Part shown: one piece after another, positions 42,681 through 52,612 of the stretch
Layout of the letters: every line of letters starts with the position of its first letter
Position numbering within the stretch: position 1 is the stretch's first letter
NCBI RefSeq assembly: GCF_007474545.1
Contig: NZ_VKOG01000003.1
Span: forward strand, 1-64,000
Source of the DNA: Chryseobacterium binzhouense
GTDB lineage: Bacteria > Bacteroidota > Bacteroidia > Flavobacteriales > Weeksellaceae
Length of the DNA stretch: 64,000 bases
Direction of reading: 5' to 3'
Notes under the pieces: model-generated
The model's input: only the letters and a program-made list of their open reading frames with translations
Databases searched by the model: none
What the model was told of the DNA's origin: nothing
Made by a program: the position numbers and the translations under genes

Positions 42681-43445
42681 ATGGAGTTACAGAAATATTT
42701 TTCTAAATTCCTCCTCAAACAAAGAAAAAGAAAACTTACTGAAAGAGATTACTTTCTGAGTACAGAGCTAAGCAAAATCTTAGGCATTCAAATTCAGAAT
42801 ATCAGCTTTTACAGAGAAGCTTTTTCAGCTAAAAACTCTTCTAAAAATCAGGAAAGCAATTACGAAAGACTGGAGTTTTTAGGAGATTCTGTTTTGGGTA
42901 CAATTATTTCCTGCCACTTGTTTCATACTTATCCTAAAGCTAATGAAGGGTATATGACTCAGATGAAATCTAAAATTGTAAACAGAAAAAATCTCAATAA
43001 GCTAGGGGAAGATTTAAAGCTTACCGATCTTTTACAGAAAAACAACAATGCTGTTGCTTTAGGCGAAAACATTTCAGGGAATCTCTTTGAAGCCTTAATT
43101 GGTGCGGTTTATCTGGATTTCCAATACGAAATCTGCAAAAAAATCGTTTTAGAAAAACTGCTTACCCCAACGGAAATCAATAAGCTTGAGAATAAAATTG
43201 TAAGCTACAAAGGTCTTTTGCTTGAATGGAGCCAGAAGAAGAAAATTAATATAAAATATGAAACCTGCGAAGAAATTCAGGTAAACAAATCTGTTGTTTT
43301 CCGCTGCCATGTGTGGCTTGGTGAAGAAAAGATTGCAAATGCCACAGAAACTTCAAAGAAAAAAGCTGAAGAAAAAGCAGCACAAAGAGCATTTTATATT
43401 TTAAATAAAAAAGAAAATATACTTGGAAGTCCAAAAACTTTATGA
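42681..43445 (+). CDS. rnc: Ribonuclease III
   Basis: A 254-residue double-stranded-RNA endonuclease that matures rRNA and cuts structured transcripts. The catalytic domain has the signature ERLEFLGDSVLGTII (about residues 54-68) and NLFEALIGAVYLD with the second metal-binding Glu; the C-terminal dsRNA-binding domain ends KKKAEEKAAQRAFYIL. It follows fabF closely and overlaps the next gene by 23 bp. Confidence 0.96.
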   Translation: MELQKYFSKFLLKQRKRKLTERDYFLSTELSKILGIQIQNISFYREAFSAKNSSKNQESNYERLEFLGDSVLGTIISCHLFHTYPKANEGYMTQMKSKIVNRKNLNKLGEDLKLTDLLQKNNNAVALGENISGNLFEALIGAVYLDFQYEICKKIVLEKLLTPTEINKLENKIVSYKGLLLEWSQKKKINIKYETCEEIQVNKSVVFRCHVWLGEEKIANATETSKKKAEEKAAQRAFYILNKKENILGSPKTL

Positions 43446-43896
43446 TTTTGATGAAACTGAATTTGAAGATATTACCATAGGCTTGGTAAGATTAGCCAAA
43501 CATATTCCCGATCATGAGTTTTTTTTCAGGATTAATCAGATCAATGATTTAACATTTTCAAGAATAAACGATCTTGTTTATAATGGTTTGTACTACGATT
43601 TTTCGTTTCCCCGATACGAAGCATATCATAAATACACCAAAACATGCTTCACATTTATTTCCAACAAATCCTCGGAAAGCAAACAAAAAAAGCTACAGAC
43701 CGAACTCTTCTCAGAAGAAGATAACATTAAATTTTTATTAAATAATCACCCAGAAGTAGAATATATTCTGCATAGTTCGGAACAATTTCCTGATTTTTCC
43801 GTAATTTTACTGGCTGAAAATCTTGTATTTCCAATTCAAGATTATAAATTGAGTTCGGAAGAAGAACTCTATCAAATAATACAATATTATGAATAA
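43423..43896 (+). CDS. IPExxxVDY family protein
   Basis: A 157-residue protein of a small family known from Bacteroidota and named for its motif; here the region reads HIPDHEFFFRINQ near residue 30. It has no known activity. The start is a TTG at 43423 inside the end of rnc, since no ATG is available; with the 8-bp overlap into pyk it makes rnc-this gene-pyk a tightly coupled run. It is soluble with mixed helices and strands. Confidence 0.85.
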   Translation: MEVQKLYDFDETEFEDITIGLVRLAKHIPDHEFFFRINQINDLTFSRINDLVYNGLYYDFSFPRYEAYHKYTKTCFTFISNKSSESKQKKLQTELFSEEDNIKFLLNNHPEVEYILHSSEQFPDFSVILLAENLVFPIQDYKLSSEEELYQIIQYYE

Positions 43897-45334
43897 GTAT
43901 TTAAAGAAGACAAAAATTATTGCAACACTTGGTCCTGCTTCGTCATCGAAGGAGGTTATGCTGGGACTTATGAGAGCGGGTGTTGATATTTTCAGAATAA
44001 ATTTTTCACACGCAGATTACGACCTAGTTAGTTCAAATATTAAAATCATCAGAGAACTCAACAAAGAGTATGGCTATTCGGTAGGTATCTTAGGAGATTT
44101 ACAGGGTCCGAAATTACGAGTAGGCGTTGTAAAAGAAGGATCTTATCTTAATCCCGGAGACATTCTTACTTTTACCAACGAAAAGATAGAAGGTGACTCT
44201 ACCAAAGTTTACATGACCTATCAACAGTTTCCGCAAGATGTAAATGTTGGCGAAAGAATATTAATTGACGACGGAAAACTTGTACTTGAAGTTTTGGAGA
44301 CTAACAAGATAGATACCGTAAAAGCAAAAACCATTCAGGGTGGACCATTGAGTTCAAAAAAAGGAGTAAACCTTCCTAACACCAATGTTTCTCTTCCTGC
44401 CCTTACTGAAAAAGATATTCAGGATGCCAATTATATGCTTGATCAGGAAGTTGACTGGATTGCTCTTTCTTTCGTACGTCACGCACAGGATATTATTGAT
44501 CTTAAAGAATTAATTTCTAAACATCCAAAAGGTCATTTTAAAACTCCTATCATTGCTAAAATAGAAAAGCCGGAAGGTGTAAAAAATATTGAAGAAATTT
44601 TGCTTGAATGTGATGGATTAATGGTTGCACGTGGTGATCTGGGTGTTGAAGTTCCGATGGAAGAAGTTCCTGCTATTCAGAAAAACCTTGTAGAAAGAGC
44701 GAGATTTTATTCTAAGCCTGTCATCATTGCCACTCAGATGATGGAAACAATGATCAATAGCTTAACTCCAACAAGAGCAGAAGTGAATGACGTTGCCAAT
44801 TCTGTATTAGACGGAGCAGATGCAGTGATGCTTTCCGGGGAAACTTCTGTTGGAAGATATCCGGTTCAGGTGGTTGAAAACATGGCAAAAATTGTAAAAA
44901 ATATTGAGACGACACATTTTTATCAGCATAAAAATGAGCCTATCGAAAAGGATTTTAACTGTATTGACGACAGATTTATTACCAATAGAGTCTGTCTTGC
45001 TGCGGTAAGAATTGCTAAAAGCACCAATGTTACTGCGATTGTTACTCTTACAAGTTCAGGATATACCGCTTTCCAGCTTTCTGCACACCGTCCGAATTCC
45101 CATATTATTGTTTACAGCGGAAACAAAAGAGTAATTACGATGTTGAATTTACTTTGGGGAGTTCGAGCATATTATTATGATATGAACAAGCCAACTGATG
45201 AAACCATCATCCAGGTAAATATGCTGACACATAATTACGGATACATTGAAAGCGGAGATTTTGTCATCAATATCAATGCTACTCCATCTTATGAAGGTGG
45301 TAAAACAAATACATTGAGATTAACAACGATTTGA
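43889..45334 (+). CDS. pyk: Pyruvate kinase
   Basis: A 481-residue glycolytic enzyme turning phosphoenolpyruvate and ADP into pyruvate and ATP. It starts MNKYLKKTKIIATLGPASSS; the active-site region IAKIEKPEGVKNIEEIL and MVARGDLGVEVP, plus MLSGETSVGRYPV, are the standard motifs, followed by the C-terminal allosteric domain (ITNRVCLAAVRIAKSTNVTA). Its ATG lies within the preceding gene, and a strong terminator follows. Confidence 0.97.
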   Translation: MNKYLKKTKIIATLGPASSSKEVMLGLMRAGVDIFRINFSHADYDLVSSNIKIIRELNKEYGYSVGILGDLQGPKLRVGVVKEGSYLNPGDILTFTNEKIEGDSTKVYMTYQQFPQDVNVGERILIDDGKLVLEVLETNKIDTVKAKTIQGGPLSSKKGVNLPNTNVSLPALTEKDIQDANYMLDQEVDWIALSFVRHAQDIIDLKELISKHPKGHFKTPIIAKIEKPEGVKNIEEILLECDGLMVARGDLGVEVPMEEVPAIQKNLVERARFYSKPVIIATQMMETMINSLTPTRAEVNDVANSVLDGADAVMLSGETSVGRYPVQVVENMAKIVKNIETTHFYQHKNEPIEKDFNCIDDRFITNRVCLAAVRIAKSTNVTAIVTLTSSGYTAFQLSAHRPNSHIIVYSGNKRVITMLNLLWGVRAYYYDMNKPTDETIIQVNMLTHNYGYIESGDFVININATPSYEGGKTNTLRLTTI

Positions 45335-45355
45335 TACAATCAGTTTAATATAAAG

Positions 45356-45383
45356 AAACCTCACAAATTTTGTGAGGTTTTTT
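45356..45383. terminator. Bidirectional terminator between pyk and the aldehyde dehydrogenase
   Basis: AAACCTCACA-AATT-TGTGAGGTTT is a perfect 10-bp stem with a 4-base loop, followed by T on the plus strand and mirrored by A upstream, serving two convergent genes. Confidence 0.9.
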
Positions 45384-45407
45384 ATAATTATTTTTGACTA
45401 TTAAACC

Positions 45408-46700
45408 TTATTTTGCTAAAATAGTTTTTGCAGTGACAAACTCTTTCAAAGCCAATAAAGAAAGTTCTGTTCCATAGCCGGAAGATTTTGTGCCTCCAAA
45501 AGGAAAACGAGGATCAGAACTTGTCATTCTGTTGATATTTACCGTTCCCGATTCTAATCCTTCAATATAAAACTGCTGTCTTTCTTTATTTGTAGTCCAA
45601 ACCGAGTTAGCCAGCCCGAAAGGAACATTATTTGCAATTTCCAGTGCTTTATCATCGTTTTCAGCAATCATAATCATTCCTAAAGGACCAAAAAGCTCTT
45701 CCTGTAAAATCGGATTTCCTTCTTGAACTCTTATTAATCCCGGATTAAATTCGTTATCTGATATTCTTTCCAGCGGAAGTATCACTACCGCACCGTGGGT
45801 CAATGCTTTCTGATACTGTTTTTCAAGATCATCTGCCAAATCAGATTTTGCCATTCCTCCCAATTTCGTTTCCTTCAGTTTAGGATCGGCAGGAACATAT
45901 TTTTTATATTCTTCAATGAATTTCGGAAGAAAATCAGATTCAACATCTTTCTGAATGATAAATCTTTTTGCGGCAACACAGGTTTGCCCGCAGTTTTGCA
46001 GTCTGGCTAAAGCTCCGACTTTGGCTGCTTCATCCAAATTAGCATCATCTAAAACAATAAAAGCATCGCTTCCTCCTAGTTCTAAAAGTGATTTCTTAAT
46101 ATTTTTTCCGGCAATTGATGCTACTTCCGCTCCTGCTTTTTCACTTCCGGTAAGACTTACGCCTTTTATTACTTTATGTTCCAGAATTTCCTTCACATCA
46201 CGATGTCCTACTTCCAGATTCTGAAAAACACCTTCAGGAAAGCCAGCTTCAATAAAAACTTTCTCAATAGCATTTCCGCTTCCGAAACAAATTGATGCAT
46301 GTTTTAGCACTACTGTATTTCCTGCCAGAATTGCAGGTGTTGCAAACCTTAAAACCTGCCAGAAAGGAAAATTCCATGGCATAACACCAAGAATTACCCC
46401 TTTGGGAACATAATGTATTTCCGAAATACTATATTCAGATTCTATTTTTTCAGGAAGTAGAATATTTTCAGCTTCGGCATAATAATTCATCATTAACGCA
46501 CATTTCTCGACTTCTGCGATAGACTGAGAAATAGGCTTATTCATTTCATTTGTTATAATTTCACCGAAAAATTCAGATTTGTTTTTAAATATTTCCGAAG
46601 CTTTTGCAATAAGTTTCTGTTTCTTTTCAAACGGAATTGTCTTCCATTCTTGAAAAGTTTTTTCAGCTTTTAATAGCTTATTTTCTATTAAATTTTCCAT
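45408..46700 (-). CDS. NAD(P)-dependent aldehyde dehydrogenase (succinate-semialdehyde type)
   Basis: A 430-residue aldehyde dehydrogenase. It has PWNFPFWQVLRFATPAILAG (substrate and cofactor entry), SLTGSEKAGAEVAS, the general-base Glu in LELGGSDAFIVLDDA and the nucleophile Cys in NCGQTCVAAKR, and FPFGGTKSSGYGTELS near the end. This matches the short Sad/GabD-like succinate-semialdehyde dehydrogenases; the exact aldehyde is not certain. It lies 160 bp downstream of hutG on the same strand, but with no close coupling, so a link to histidine breakdown is only a possibility. Confidence 0.9.
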   Translation of the reverse strand: MENLIENKLLKAEKTFQEWKTIPFEKKQKLIAKASEIFKNKSEFFGEIITNEMNKPISQSIAEVEKCALMMNYYAEAENILLPEKIESEYSISEIHYVPKGVILGVMPWNFPFWQVLRFATPAILAGNTVVLKHASICFGSGNAIEKVFIEAGFPEGVFQNLEVGHRDVKEILEHKVIKGVSLTGSEKAGAEVASIAGKNIKKSLLELGGSDAFIVLDDANLDEAAKVGALARLQNCGQTCVAAKRFIIQKDVESDFLPKFIEEYKKYVPADPKLKETKLGGMAKSDLADDLEKQYQKALTHGAVVILPLERISDNEFNPGLIRVQEGNPILQEELFGPLGMIMIAENDDKALEIANNVPFGLANSVWTTNKERQQFYIEGLESGTVNINRMTSSDPRFPFGGTKSSGYGTELSLLALKEFVTAKTILAK

Positions 46701-46862
46701 GTTAATTTTGTATTAAAGACAATGAGTCTTTTGCTTTTCATAAAGCATTATTATGATTACAAATGCTGTTCCTTGTAACTTGTATAGCTAATAATTAATT
46801 CTATGAAATAAATATTTCTTATCCGTCAAAAGAATAATGGTAAAATGATAATTGCTAAAGAT

Positions 46863-47783
46863 CTAAATCATAAACCACTCATTGGCTAGGCTTGCAGCGA
46901 GTCTTGATGTGCGATCCTGAATATCAAAATCAGGATTGACTTCTGCAATATCAAGCGCTGCCAGTTTTTCATTTCTAAGTATATGCCTGTATAAATGCAT
47001 AAAAGCTGCATCTGCAAAAATCCCGTTATAAGCGAATGCGGAAACTCCCGGTGCAATTGAAGCATTAAAAACATCCATGCAAATAGTCATATAAAGAATA
47101 TCAACAGATTCTGCCAATTCATTCACTCTTTCGTATACAGAAGGAAGATTTTCAAAAAATAATTCATCTGCCAAAATATATTTCATTCCAAGCTGATGAG
47201 CCGTATCAAAGAGTTTTAATGTATTGGAATTTCTCTGAATTCCGATATGTAAAGAGTTGATTTCACCTTCTTGTGCAATTTGCCAAAAACCCGTTCCTGA
47301 ACTTGCTCCTACTCCACTTTCCGGCTGTCTGTTATCGAAATGAGCATCAAAATTAACAATCCCGATTTTATGCTCAGGAAAAGCTGTTCTGATTCCACGA
47401 TAATGACCGAAAGTAACTTCATGTCCACCGCCTAAAACTAATGATTTACCACCTTTTAGTAAAACCTTTGACACATTTTTAGCCAATAAGTTTTGAGCAC
47501 TTTCAAGATTTGTATCTTCACAAGTGATATTTCCAAAATCAAGAAGAGAAAAATCCGGAAATATTACCGGAAAATTAGCTATATTTTTCCTTATTACATC
47601 AGGTGCTTTTTTTGCTCCCTGCCTGCCTTTATTTCTTCTAACTCCCTCATCCACAGCAAAACCGTGCAAAACAAAATTATTTTTTGAAATCAGATCATAA
47701 TTGCTTTCCTGTATTACTCTTTGAAATATTCTGTGGTAAAGGAGCTCTTCTCCGTCTAATCTTCCCTGCCAAATAGTATTCAT
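46863..47783 (-). CDS. hutG: Formimidoylglutamase
   Basis: A 306-residue ureohydrolase-family enzyme that hydrolyses N-formimidoyl-glutamate to glutamate and formamide in histidine catabolism. The manganese ligands are visible in GGGHEVTFGH, NFDAHFDNR and CMDVFNASIAPGV, with EVNPDFDIQDRTSRLAA near the end. hutI lies 12 bp upstream, so the two form an operon. hutH and hutU are not in the window. Confidence 0.93.
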   Translation of the reverse strand: MNTIWQGRLDGEELLYHRIFQRVIQESNYDLISKNNFVLHGFAVDEGVRRNKGRQGAKKAPDVIRKNIANFPVIFPDFSLLDFGNITCEDTNLESAQNLLAKNVSKVLLKGGKSLVLGGGHEVTFGHYRGIRTAFPEHKIGIVNFDAHFDNRQPESGVGASSGTGFWQIAQEGEINSLHIGIQRNSNTLKLFDTAHQLGMKYILADELFFENLPSVYERVNELAESVDILYMTICMDVFNASIAPGVSAFAYNGIFADAAFMHLYRHILRNEKLAALDIAEVNPDFDIQDRTSRLAASLANEWFMI

Positions 47784-47795
47784 TGTTTCGATTAT

Positions 47796-49040
47796 TTAAC
47801 TTGTAGTGTAACTTTGTTCGACTTTGAATCCATCAATATATACATTCTCAGCGTTTAAACTACCCTGATTGTAAAGAACATTCTGAAAATTGTCGGTTTT
47901 AAAACATATAAAATCAGCTTTATATCCTTCTACCAGTTTTCCCCTGTCTTCCAGACCAAGAGCGAAAGCCGATCGGAAAGTTATTCCGGCTAAAACTTCC
48001 GCAGTTGTAAGTTTCTCAAATGTTGCTATAATTGAAGCTTGCGTAATCAAATTTCCCATCGGCGCAGAACCTGGGTTCCAGTCACTTGCTATTGCGACAA
48101 TGGCTCCTGCATCCAAAAGTTTTCTTGCCGGAGTAAATTTTTCGCCCAATCCTAAACTGGCTCCGGGTAAAGCTGTCGCTACAGTATCTGAATTTGCTAA
48201 AAAATCAATATCATCATCAATTGTTGCCTCAAGATGATCAGCAGATTTTGCGCCAACTTCTACTGCAATTCTCGAACTTCCGGGTGTAAACTGATCTGCA
48301 TGTACGGTAATTTCAAATCCTAAATTTTTAGTTTTAAGTAAAAACCCTTTACTTTCTTCAGGCTGAAATGCTGATTTCTCAATAAAAATATCAACACGTT
48401 TTGCTAAATTCTCTTCTTTAACTTTCGGAAGAATTTCATCTACAATATATGCCAAATATTCTTCGTTACTTCCATCAAAATCTCTTGGTTTCAAGTGAGC
48501 AGAAAGACACGTTGGAATTAGGGTTGCTTTTGTCAGAATTTGTGCTTTTTTAATGATACGAAGCATTTTCAATTCGTTTTCAACATCCAATCCATAACCG
48601 CTTTTTACTTCGATGGTTGTAATTCCAAGAGAAATTAAAAAATCAATCCTCTGCAATAAAGTTTCCAGTAATTCTTTTTCCGAAGCAGCTCTTGTATGCT
48701 GCACAGAACTCCAGATTCCGCCTCCGCTTTCAGCAATTTCGAGATAAGTTTTTCCTGCATTCCGCATTGCAAAATCGTTCGCACGATTTCCGCCAAAACA
48801 AATGTGGGTATGAGAATCTACAAAAGCCGGAAGAGCAATTTGTTCTCCTTCAATGATTTCTAATTCTGCATTTTGGTATTTGGATTTTAATACTTCAAAA
48901 TTTCCTACCTGCTGAATTTTATCATTATTGAGTAAAATTCCACCATCAGTAATTATTTGAAGCTGTTCGTCAGAAAGTTTTCCTCTTAGCGGAAGATTGG
49001 CAAGCGTTACAACTTGCTTGAAGGGACCTATTAATTTCAT
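47796..49040 (-). CDS. hutI: Imidazolonepropionase
   Basis: A 414-residue amidohydrolase that opens 4-imidazolone-5-propionate to N-formimidoyl-glutamate, the substrate of HutG. Metal ligands and catalytic residues appear as FVDSHTHICFGGNRA, VHADQFTPGSS, ADHLEAT and ASDWNPGSAPMGN. hutG follows after 12 bp. A short gap of about 100 bp upstream holds the presumed promoter. Confidence 0.95.
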   Translation of the reverse strand: MKLIGPFKQVVTLANLPLRGKLSDEQLQIITDGGILLNNDKIQQVGNFEVLKSKYQNAELEIIEGEQIALPAFVDSHTHICFGGNRANDFAMRNAGKTYLEIAESGGGIWSSVQHTRAASEKELLETLLQRIDFLISLGITTIEVKSGYGLDVENELKMLRIIKKAQILTKATLIPTCLSAHLKPRDFDGSNEEYLAYIVDEILPKVKEENLAKRVDIFIEKSAFQPEESKGFLLKTKNLGFEITVHADQFTPGSSRIAVEVGAKSADHLEATIDDDIDFLANSDTVATALPGASLGLGEKFTPARKLLDAGAIVAIASDWNPGSAPMGNLITQASIIATFEKLTTAEVLAGITFRSAFALGLEDRGKLVEGYKADFICFKTDNFQNVLYNQGSLNAENVYIDGFKVEQSYTTS

Positions 49041-49146
49041 TTATTTTCTCTGTAGATTGATACTAAATACTTTGGTGGATAGAATTCTAATTCCCAAATG
49101 TAGTATAAAAACCAATTTTGGAAGTTCATTTTTTTTATTTTCTCAA

Positions 49147-49605
49147 TTATTTTATAATATCTTCAATTATTTCTAAATGATGTTTTGTGTGTATTTCAAG
49201 AAAAATTTTAGTCTGCCTTAGCCTAAGTTTTCCGAAAAATGGATGTTCAAAATATTTGTCTGCAGATAAATTTTCTAATTCTTTAATTTTATACCGCGTT
49301 TTCGATATATGCATCAATAAATCGTTATTATCAATATTTTCTTTTGGTTGAACAACTTTTGGTGATTTAGCTTTTCCTCTCGGTATTTTTTTCATTGTCA
49401 AAACTACAATTCTAATAAAGTTAAATTTCCATTTATAGTCATTTGGATTTGATTGAATTAGAAAATTTATAATCTCATCTAATGTCAACAACGAATGTTC
49501 TATATGCCATCCAACATTTGCTGGAGAAACTTCCTGATTTAATTCTCTACAAAATGGAATTTTATCTTCTAATTGATCTAACAGTTTCTCTAATTTGTTC
49601 TTCAT
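49147..49605 (-). CDS. DinB-like/DUF1569 four-helix protein
   Basis: A 152-residue, all-helical protein. GWHIEHSLLTLDEIINFL (about 33-50) supplies the first His, and QTKIFLEIHTKHHLEIIEDI near the end supplies His residues of the metal site, the arrangement of DinB/YfiT-type proteins; DUF1569 is the nearest fit. Members may act as thiol-dependent transferases or stress proteins. It stands alone. The 294-bp gap to ruvB (49606-49899) is AT-rich, with a TATCTTTA box at about 49872 for ruvB. Confidence 0.75.
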   Translation of the reverse strand: MKNKLEKLLDQLEDKIPFCRELNQEVSPANVGWHIEHSLLTLDEIINFLIQSNPNDYKWKFNFIRIVVLTMKKIPRGKAKSPKVVQPKENIDNNDLLMHISKTRYKIKELENLSADKYFEHPFFGKLRLRQTKIFLEIHTKHHLEIIEDIIK

Positions 49606-49899
49606 TTTTTTTTAATCATCTTATTTGTTGAATTATCATGACAATTACTTTCTCATTTAAAAGTTAATGTACAATCTTTTTTTTTGGATAATTTTTTAAT
49701 ATGACACCCACTATATGGAATATTCGGTGCTTTCTATAAAAACAAATATTTCGTAAAATCCCTTGTTAAGAAGTTTATCCTAAAGTTTTATCAAAAATAC
49801 TTAAAATATCTGTTGTTCTCAAATCTTAATTTTTCATCCATTTCTCATTCTAAACCTTAGACTAAAATTCCTATCTTTACAGTAAATGAAATTGAATAA

Positions 49900-50922
49900 A
49901 TGCCAGATTTTTTACATCCAGATAAAGACAATTATTCCAGCGAAGAGCTGATGCAGGAGCAGCAAATACGTCCTCAGAGTTTTAAAGATTTTGCCGGTCA
50001 AAGAAAAACACTGGAAAATCTAGAAGTGTTTGTAACTGCAGCCAAAAAGCGTGGCGGTGCGCTGGATCATGTTCTTTTGCACGGTCCGCCCGGTTTGGGC
50101 AAAACTACCTTAGCTAATATTATTGCGAATGAATTGGGTGTAAACTGTAAAATTACATCAGGTCCGGTTTTGGACAAGCCCGGAAGTTTAGCCGGTTTAC
50201 TGACCAACCTTGAAGAAAATGATGTGCTTTTCATTGACGAAATTCACAGGCTTTCTCCTATTGTAGAAGAATATCTTTACTCTGCAATGGAAGATTATAA
50301 AATAGATATTATGCTGGAAACCGGTCCGAATGCAAGAAGTGTTCAAATCGGGCTGAATCCTTTTACTTTAGTGGGAGCAACTACCAGAAGCGGAATGCTT
50401 ACCAAACCTATGCTCGCAAGATTTGGAATTCAAAGCAGGCTGGAATATTATACTATTGAATTATTATCAATGATCATTATCCGAAGTGCCGGTGTTTTAG
50501 GAATAAAAATTTATGAAGATGCCGCCATTGAAATTGCAAGACGCAGCCGCGGAACGCCCAGAATTGCCAATGCTCTTTTAAGAAGAGTAAGGGATTTTGC
50601 TGAAATTAAAGGAAATGGAGAAATTGAAATTGAAATTACAAAATACGCTTTAAATTCATTGAATGTAGACGAATTTGGCTTAGATGAAATGGATAACAAA
50701 ATTATGCGTGTCATGATTGAAAACTTTAAAGGAAAACCTGTAGGAATATCAGCTTTGGCAACTTCTATCGCAGAAAATCCTGAAACTTTGGAAGAAGTGT
50801 ATGAACCTTTTCTTATACAGGAAGGATTTATCATCAGAACTCCGAGAGGACGAGAGGTAACAGAAAAAGCATATAAACATTTGAATATTGCTAAACCGAA
50901 AAATCCGGGAGAACTTTTTTAA
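49900..50922 (+). CDS. ruvB: Holliday junction branch migration helicase RuvB
   Basis: A 340-residue AAA+ motor that drives branch migration with RuvA. It has Walker [13 protein letters not shown], Walker [12 protein letters not shown], the presensor hairpin and sensor region [17 protein letters not shown], and the C-terminal winged helix ending [19 protein letters not shown]. The next gene starts 43 bp later. Confidence 0.97.
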   Translation: MPDFLHPDKDNYSSEELMQEQQIRPQSFKDFAGQRKTLENLEVFVTAAKKRGGALDHVLLHGPPGLGKTTLANIIANELGVNCKITSGPVLDKPGSLAGLLTNLEENDVLFIDEIHRLSPIVEEYLYSAMEDYKIDIMLETGPNARSVQIGLNPFTLVGATTRSGMLTKPMLARFGIQSRLEYYTIELLSMIIIRSAGVLGIKIYEDAAIEIARRSRGTPRIANALLRRVRDFAEIKGNGEIEIEITKYALNSLNVDEFGLDEMDNKIMRVMIENFKGKPVGISALATSIAENPETLEEVYEPFLIQEGFIIRTPRGREVTEKAYKHLNIAKPKNPGELF

Positions 50923-50965
50923 ATCACCACTGAATTAAAATCAATGAAACCAAAAAAATATATCA

Positions 50966-51832
50966 ATGAAACTATATCCTATACAATGCGGAAAATTTAA
51001 GCTGGACGGAGGTGCCATGTTCGGAGTCGTCCCAAAGAGTTTGTGGGAAAAAACAAATCCTGCAGACGAAAGAAATTTAATTGAACTGGGAACGCGTTCC
51101 CTCCTGATAGAAGATGGAAAAAAATTAATTTTAATTGACTGCGGTCTCGGGAACAAACAGGATGATAAATTCTTTGGACATTATTCGCTCTGGGGAGATG
51201 ATACTTTAGATAAAAATCTTCAGAAATATGGGTTTGTTAAAGAAGATATCACCGATGTATTTTTGACTCATCTGCACTTTGACCATTGTGGTGGTGCTAT
51301 AGAATGGAATGACGACAGGACAGGATACAGACCTGCATTCAAAAATGCACAGTTCTGGACTAATGAAAACCACTGGAAATGGGCAACAGAACCAAATGCG
51401 AGAGAAAAAGCAAGCTTCCTGAAGGAAAATATCATTCCAATACAGGAAAGTGGTCAATTGAATTTTTTACCGCTTCCTACAACCGGAAATTACGGCTTTG
51501 CACCAGATTTAAAAATGGATGTAATTTTTGTGGACGGACATACAGAGAAACAAATGCTTCCTGTAATCCAATATCAGGAAAAAACCATTGTCTTTGCTGC
51601 TGACTTAATTCCAACAACAGGACATATTCCACAAGTGTATGTAATGGGATATGACACAAGACCTTTATTAACGATAGAAGAAAAAGCTAAGTTTCTGAAA
51701 CAATGTGTAGAAAATGATTATCTTCTGTTCTTAGAACATGATGCTCATCACGAGCTTGCAAGTCTGAAAATGACTGAAAAAGGAGTTCGTCTTGATGAAA
51801 CTTTTAGTTTTAATGATGTTTTTGGATATTAA
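50966..51832 (+). CDS. MBL-fold metallo-hydrolase
   Basis: A 288-residue metallo-beta-lactamase-fold hydrolase. The zinc motif THLHFDHCGG (near residue 105) is complete, with VDGHTEKQMLP, FAADLIPTTGHIP and LEHDAHHE giving later ligands. This is the quorum-quenching-lactonase/YtnP-like subgroup by pattern, but the substrate cannot be told. It lies between ruvB and coaE, spaced 8 bp from the latter, so the three may be one transcript. Confidence 0.88.
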   Translation: MKLYPIQCGKFKLDGGAMFGVVPKSLWEKTNPADERNLIELGTRSLLIEDGKKLILIDCGLGNKQDDKFFGHYSLWGDDTLDKNLQKYGFVKEDITDVFLTHLHFDHCGGAIEWNDDRTGYRPAFKNAQFWTNENHWKWATEPNAREKASFLKENIIPIQESGQLNFLPLPTTGNYGFAPDLKMDVIFVDGHTEKQMLPVIQYQEKTIVFAADLIPTTGHIPQVYVMGYDTRPLLTIEEKAKFLKQCVENDYLLFLEHDAHHELASLKMTEKGVRLDETFSFNDVFGY

Positions 51833-51840
51833 TTTTAGTT

Positions 51841-52479
51841 ATGGAAGATTTATTGAATTCGGAATCAAAAAAAACAGAACCCTATCCCTCATTAAGCTCA
51901 AAAATAATTGGTCTTACAGGAGGTATTGGCTCGGGTAAAACTACTGTAGCAAAATTTATAGAAAACTGTGGATTTCCGGTTTATTACTCGGATGACAGAG
52001 CCAAAGAAATCGTTAACGATAATACCGAATTAAAGATAAAAATAAAAGAACTGTTGGGTGATGAGTCTTATAATGAAAATGAGCTCTACAACAGGAAATT
52101 TGTTGCTAAAAAAGTTTTTGAGAATGAAAATCTATTAGACCAGTTAAACAAGATTATTCATCCCGCAGTTCGTATTGATTTTGAGAATTGGGTAAAAAAT
52201 CAAACCAAATATTTGATCTTCAAAGAAACTGCTTTACTGTTTGAGCTAAAGCTTCATTTAGAATGTTATCAATCTATTTTAGTAACCGCAGAAGATAATA
52301 TCAGAATAAAGAGAGTGATGGATCGTGACCTTAAAACTTATCGGGAAGTACAGTCTATCATGGAAAATCAAATGGTGGAAAAAGAAAAAATTAAGTTAGC
52401 TGATCATATCATTTACAATAATGGAAATTTGGATGATCTGAAAGAACAAACAGAGAAAGTCATTTTCGAGATAGAATAA
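51841..52479 (+). CDS. coaE: Dephospho-CoA kinase
   Basis: A 212-residue enzyme for the last step of coenzyme A synthesis. The P-loop GLTGGIGSGKTTVAKF lies at about residues 24-39, later than usual because of an extra 20-residue N-terminal segment; YYSDDRAKEIV, IHPAVR and RDLKTYREVQSIMENQM are family-like. A later start close to the P-loop is possible but no ATG is present there. Confidence 0.95.
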   Translation: MEDLLNSESKKTEPYPSLSSKIIGLTGGIGSGKTTVAKFIENCGFPVYYSDDRAKEIVNDNTELKIKIKELLGDESYNENELYNRKFVAKKVFENENLLDQLNKIIHPAVRIDFENWVKNQTKYLIFKETALLFELKLHLECYQSILVTAEDNIRIKRVMDRDLKTYREVQSIMENQMVEKEKIKLADHIIYNNGNLDDLKEQTEKVIFEIE

Positions 52480-52497
52480 CCACAATTTAAATTAACA

Positions 52498-52527
52498 AAG
52501 TCACTGAAAATTCTCAGTGACTTTTTT
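52498..52527 (+). terminator. Terminator after coaE
   Basis: AAGTCACTGA-AAATTC-TCAGTGACTT, followed by T residues, forms a 10-bp stem. Confidence 0.88.
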
Positions 52528-52544
52528 GTATAATAGCTAAAGAT

Positions 52545-52580
52545 GGTAAAAAATAAGCTCTCATTTCTGAGAGCTTATTC
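52545..52580 (-). terminator. Terminator of the large T9SS adhesin
   Basis: AATAAGCTCTCA-TTTC-TGAGAGCTTATT is a perfect 12-bp stem; on the minus strand it is followed by a run of T. It lies 33 bp beyond the stop of the adhesin gene. Confidence 0.9.
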
Positions 52581-52612
52581 AATTTTTCAATTCAAGAGAA
52601 GAATAATTTTGA

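Noticed and set aside
45408-46700. Aldehyde dehydrogenase as a hut pathway enzyme
   Set aside because: It is 160 bp from hutG and belongs to the succinate-semialdehyde type; no step of histidine breakdown needs it.
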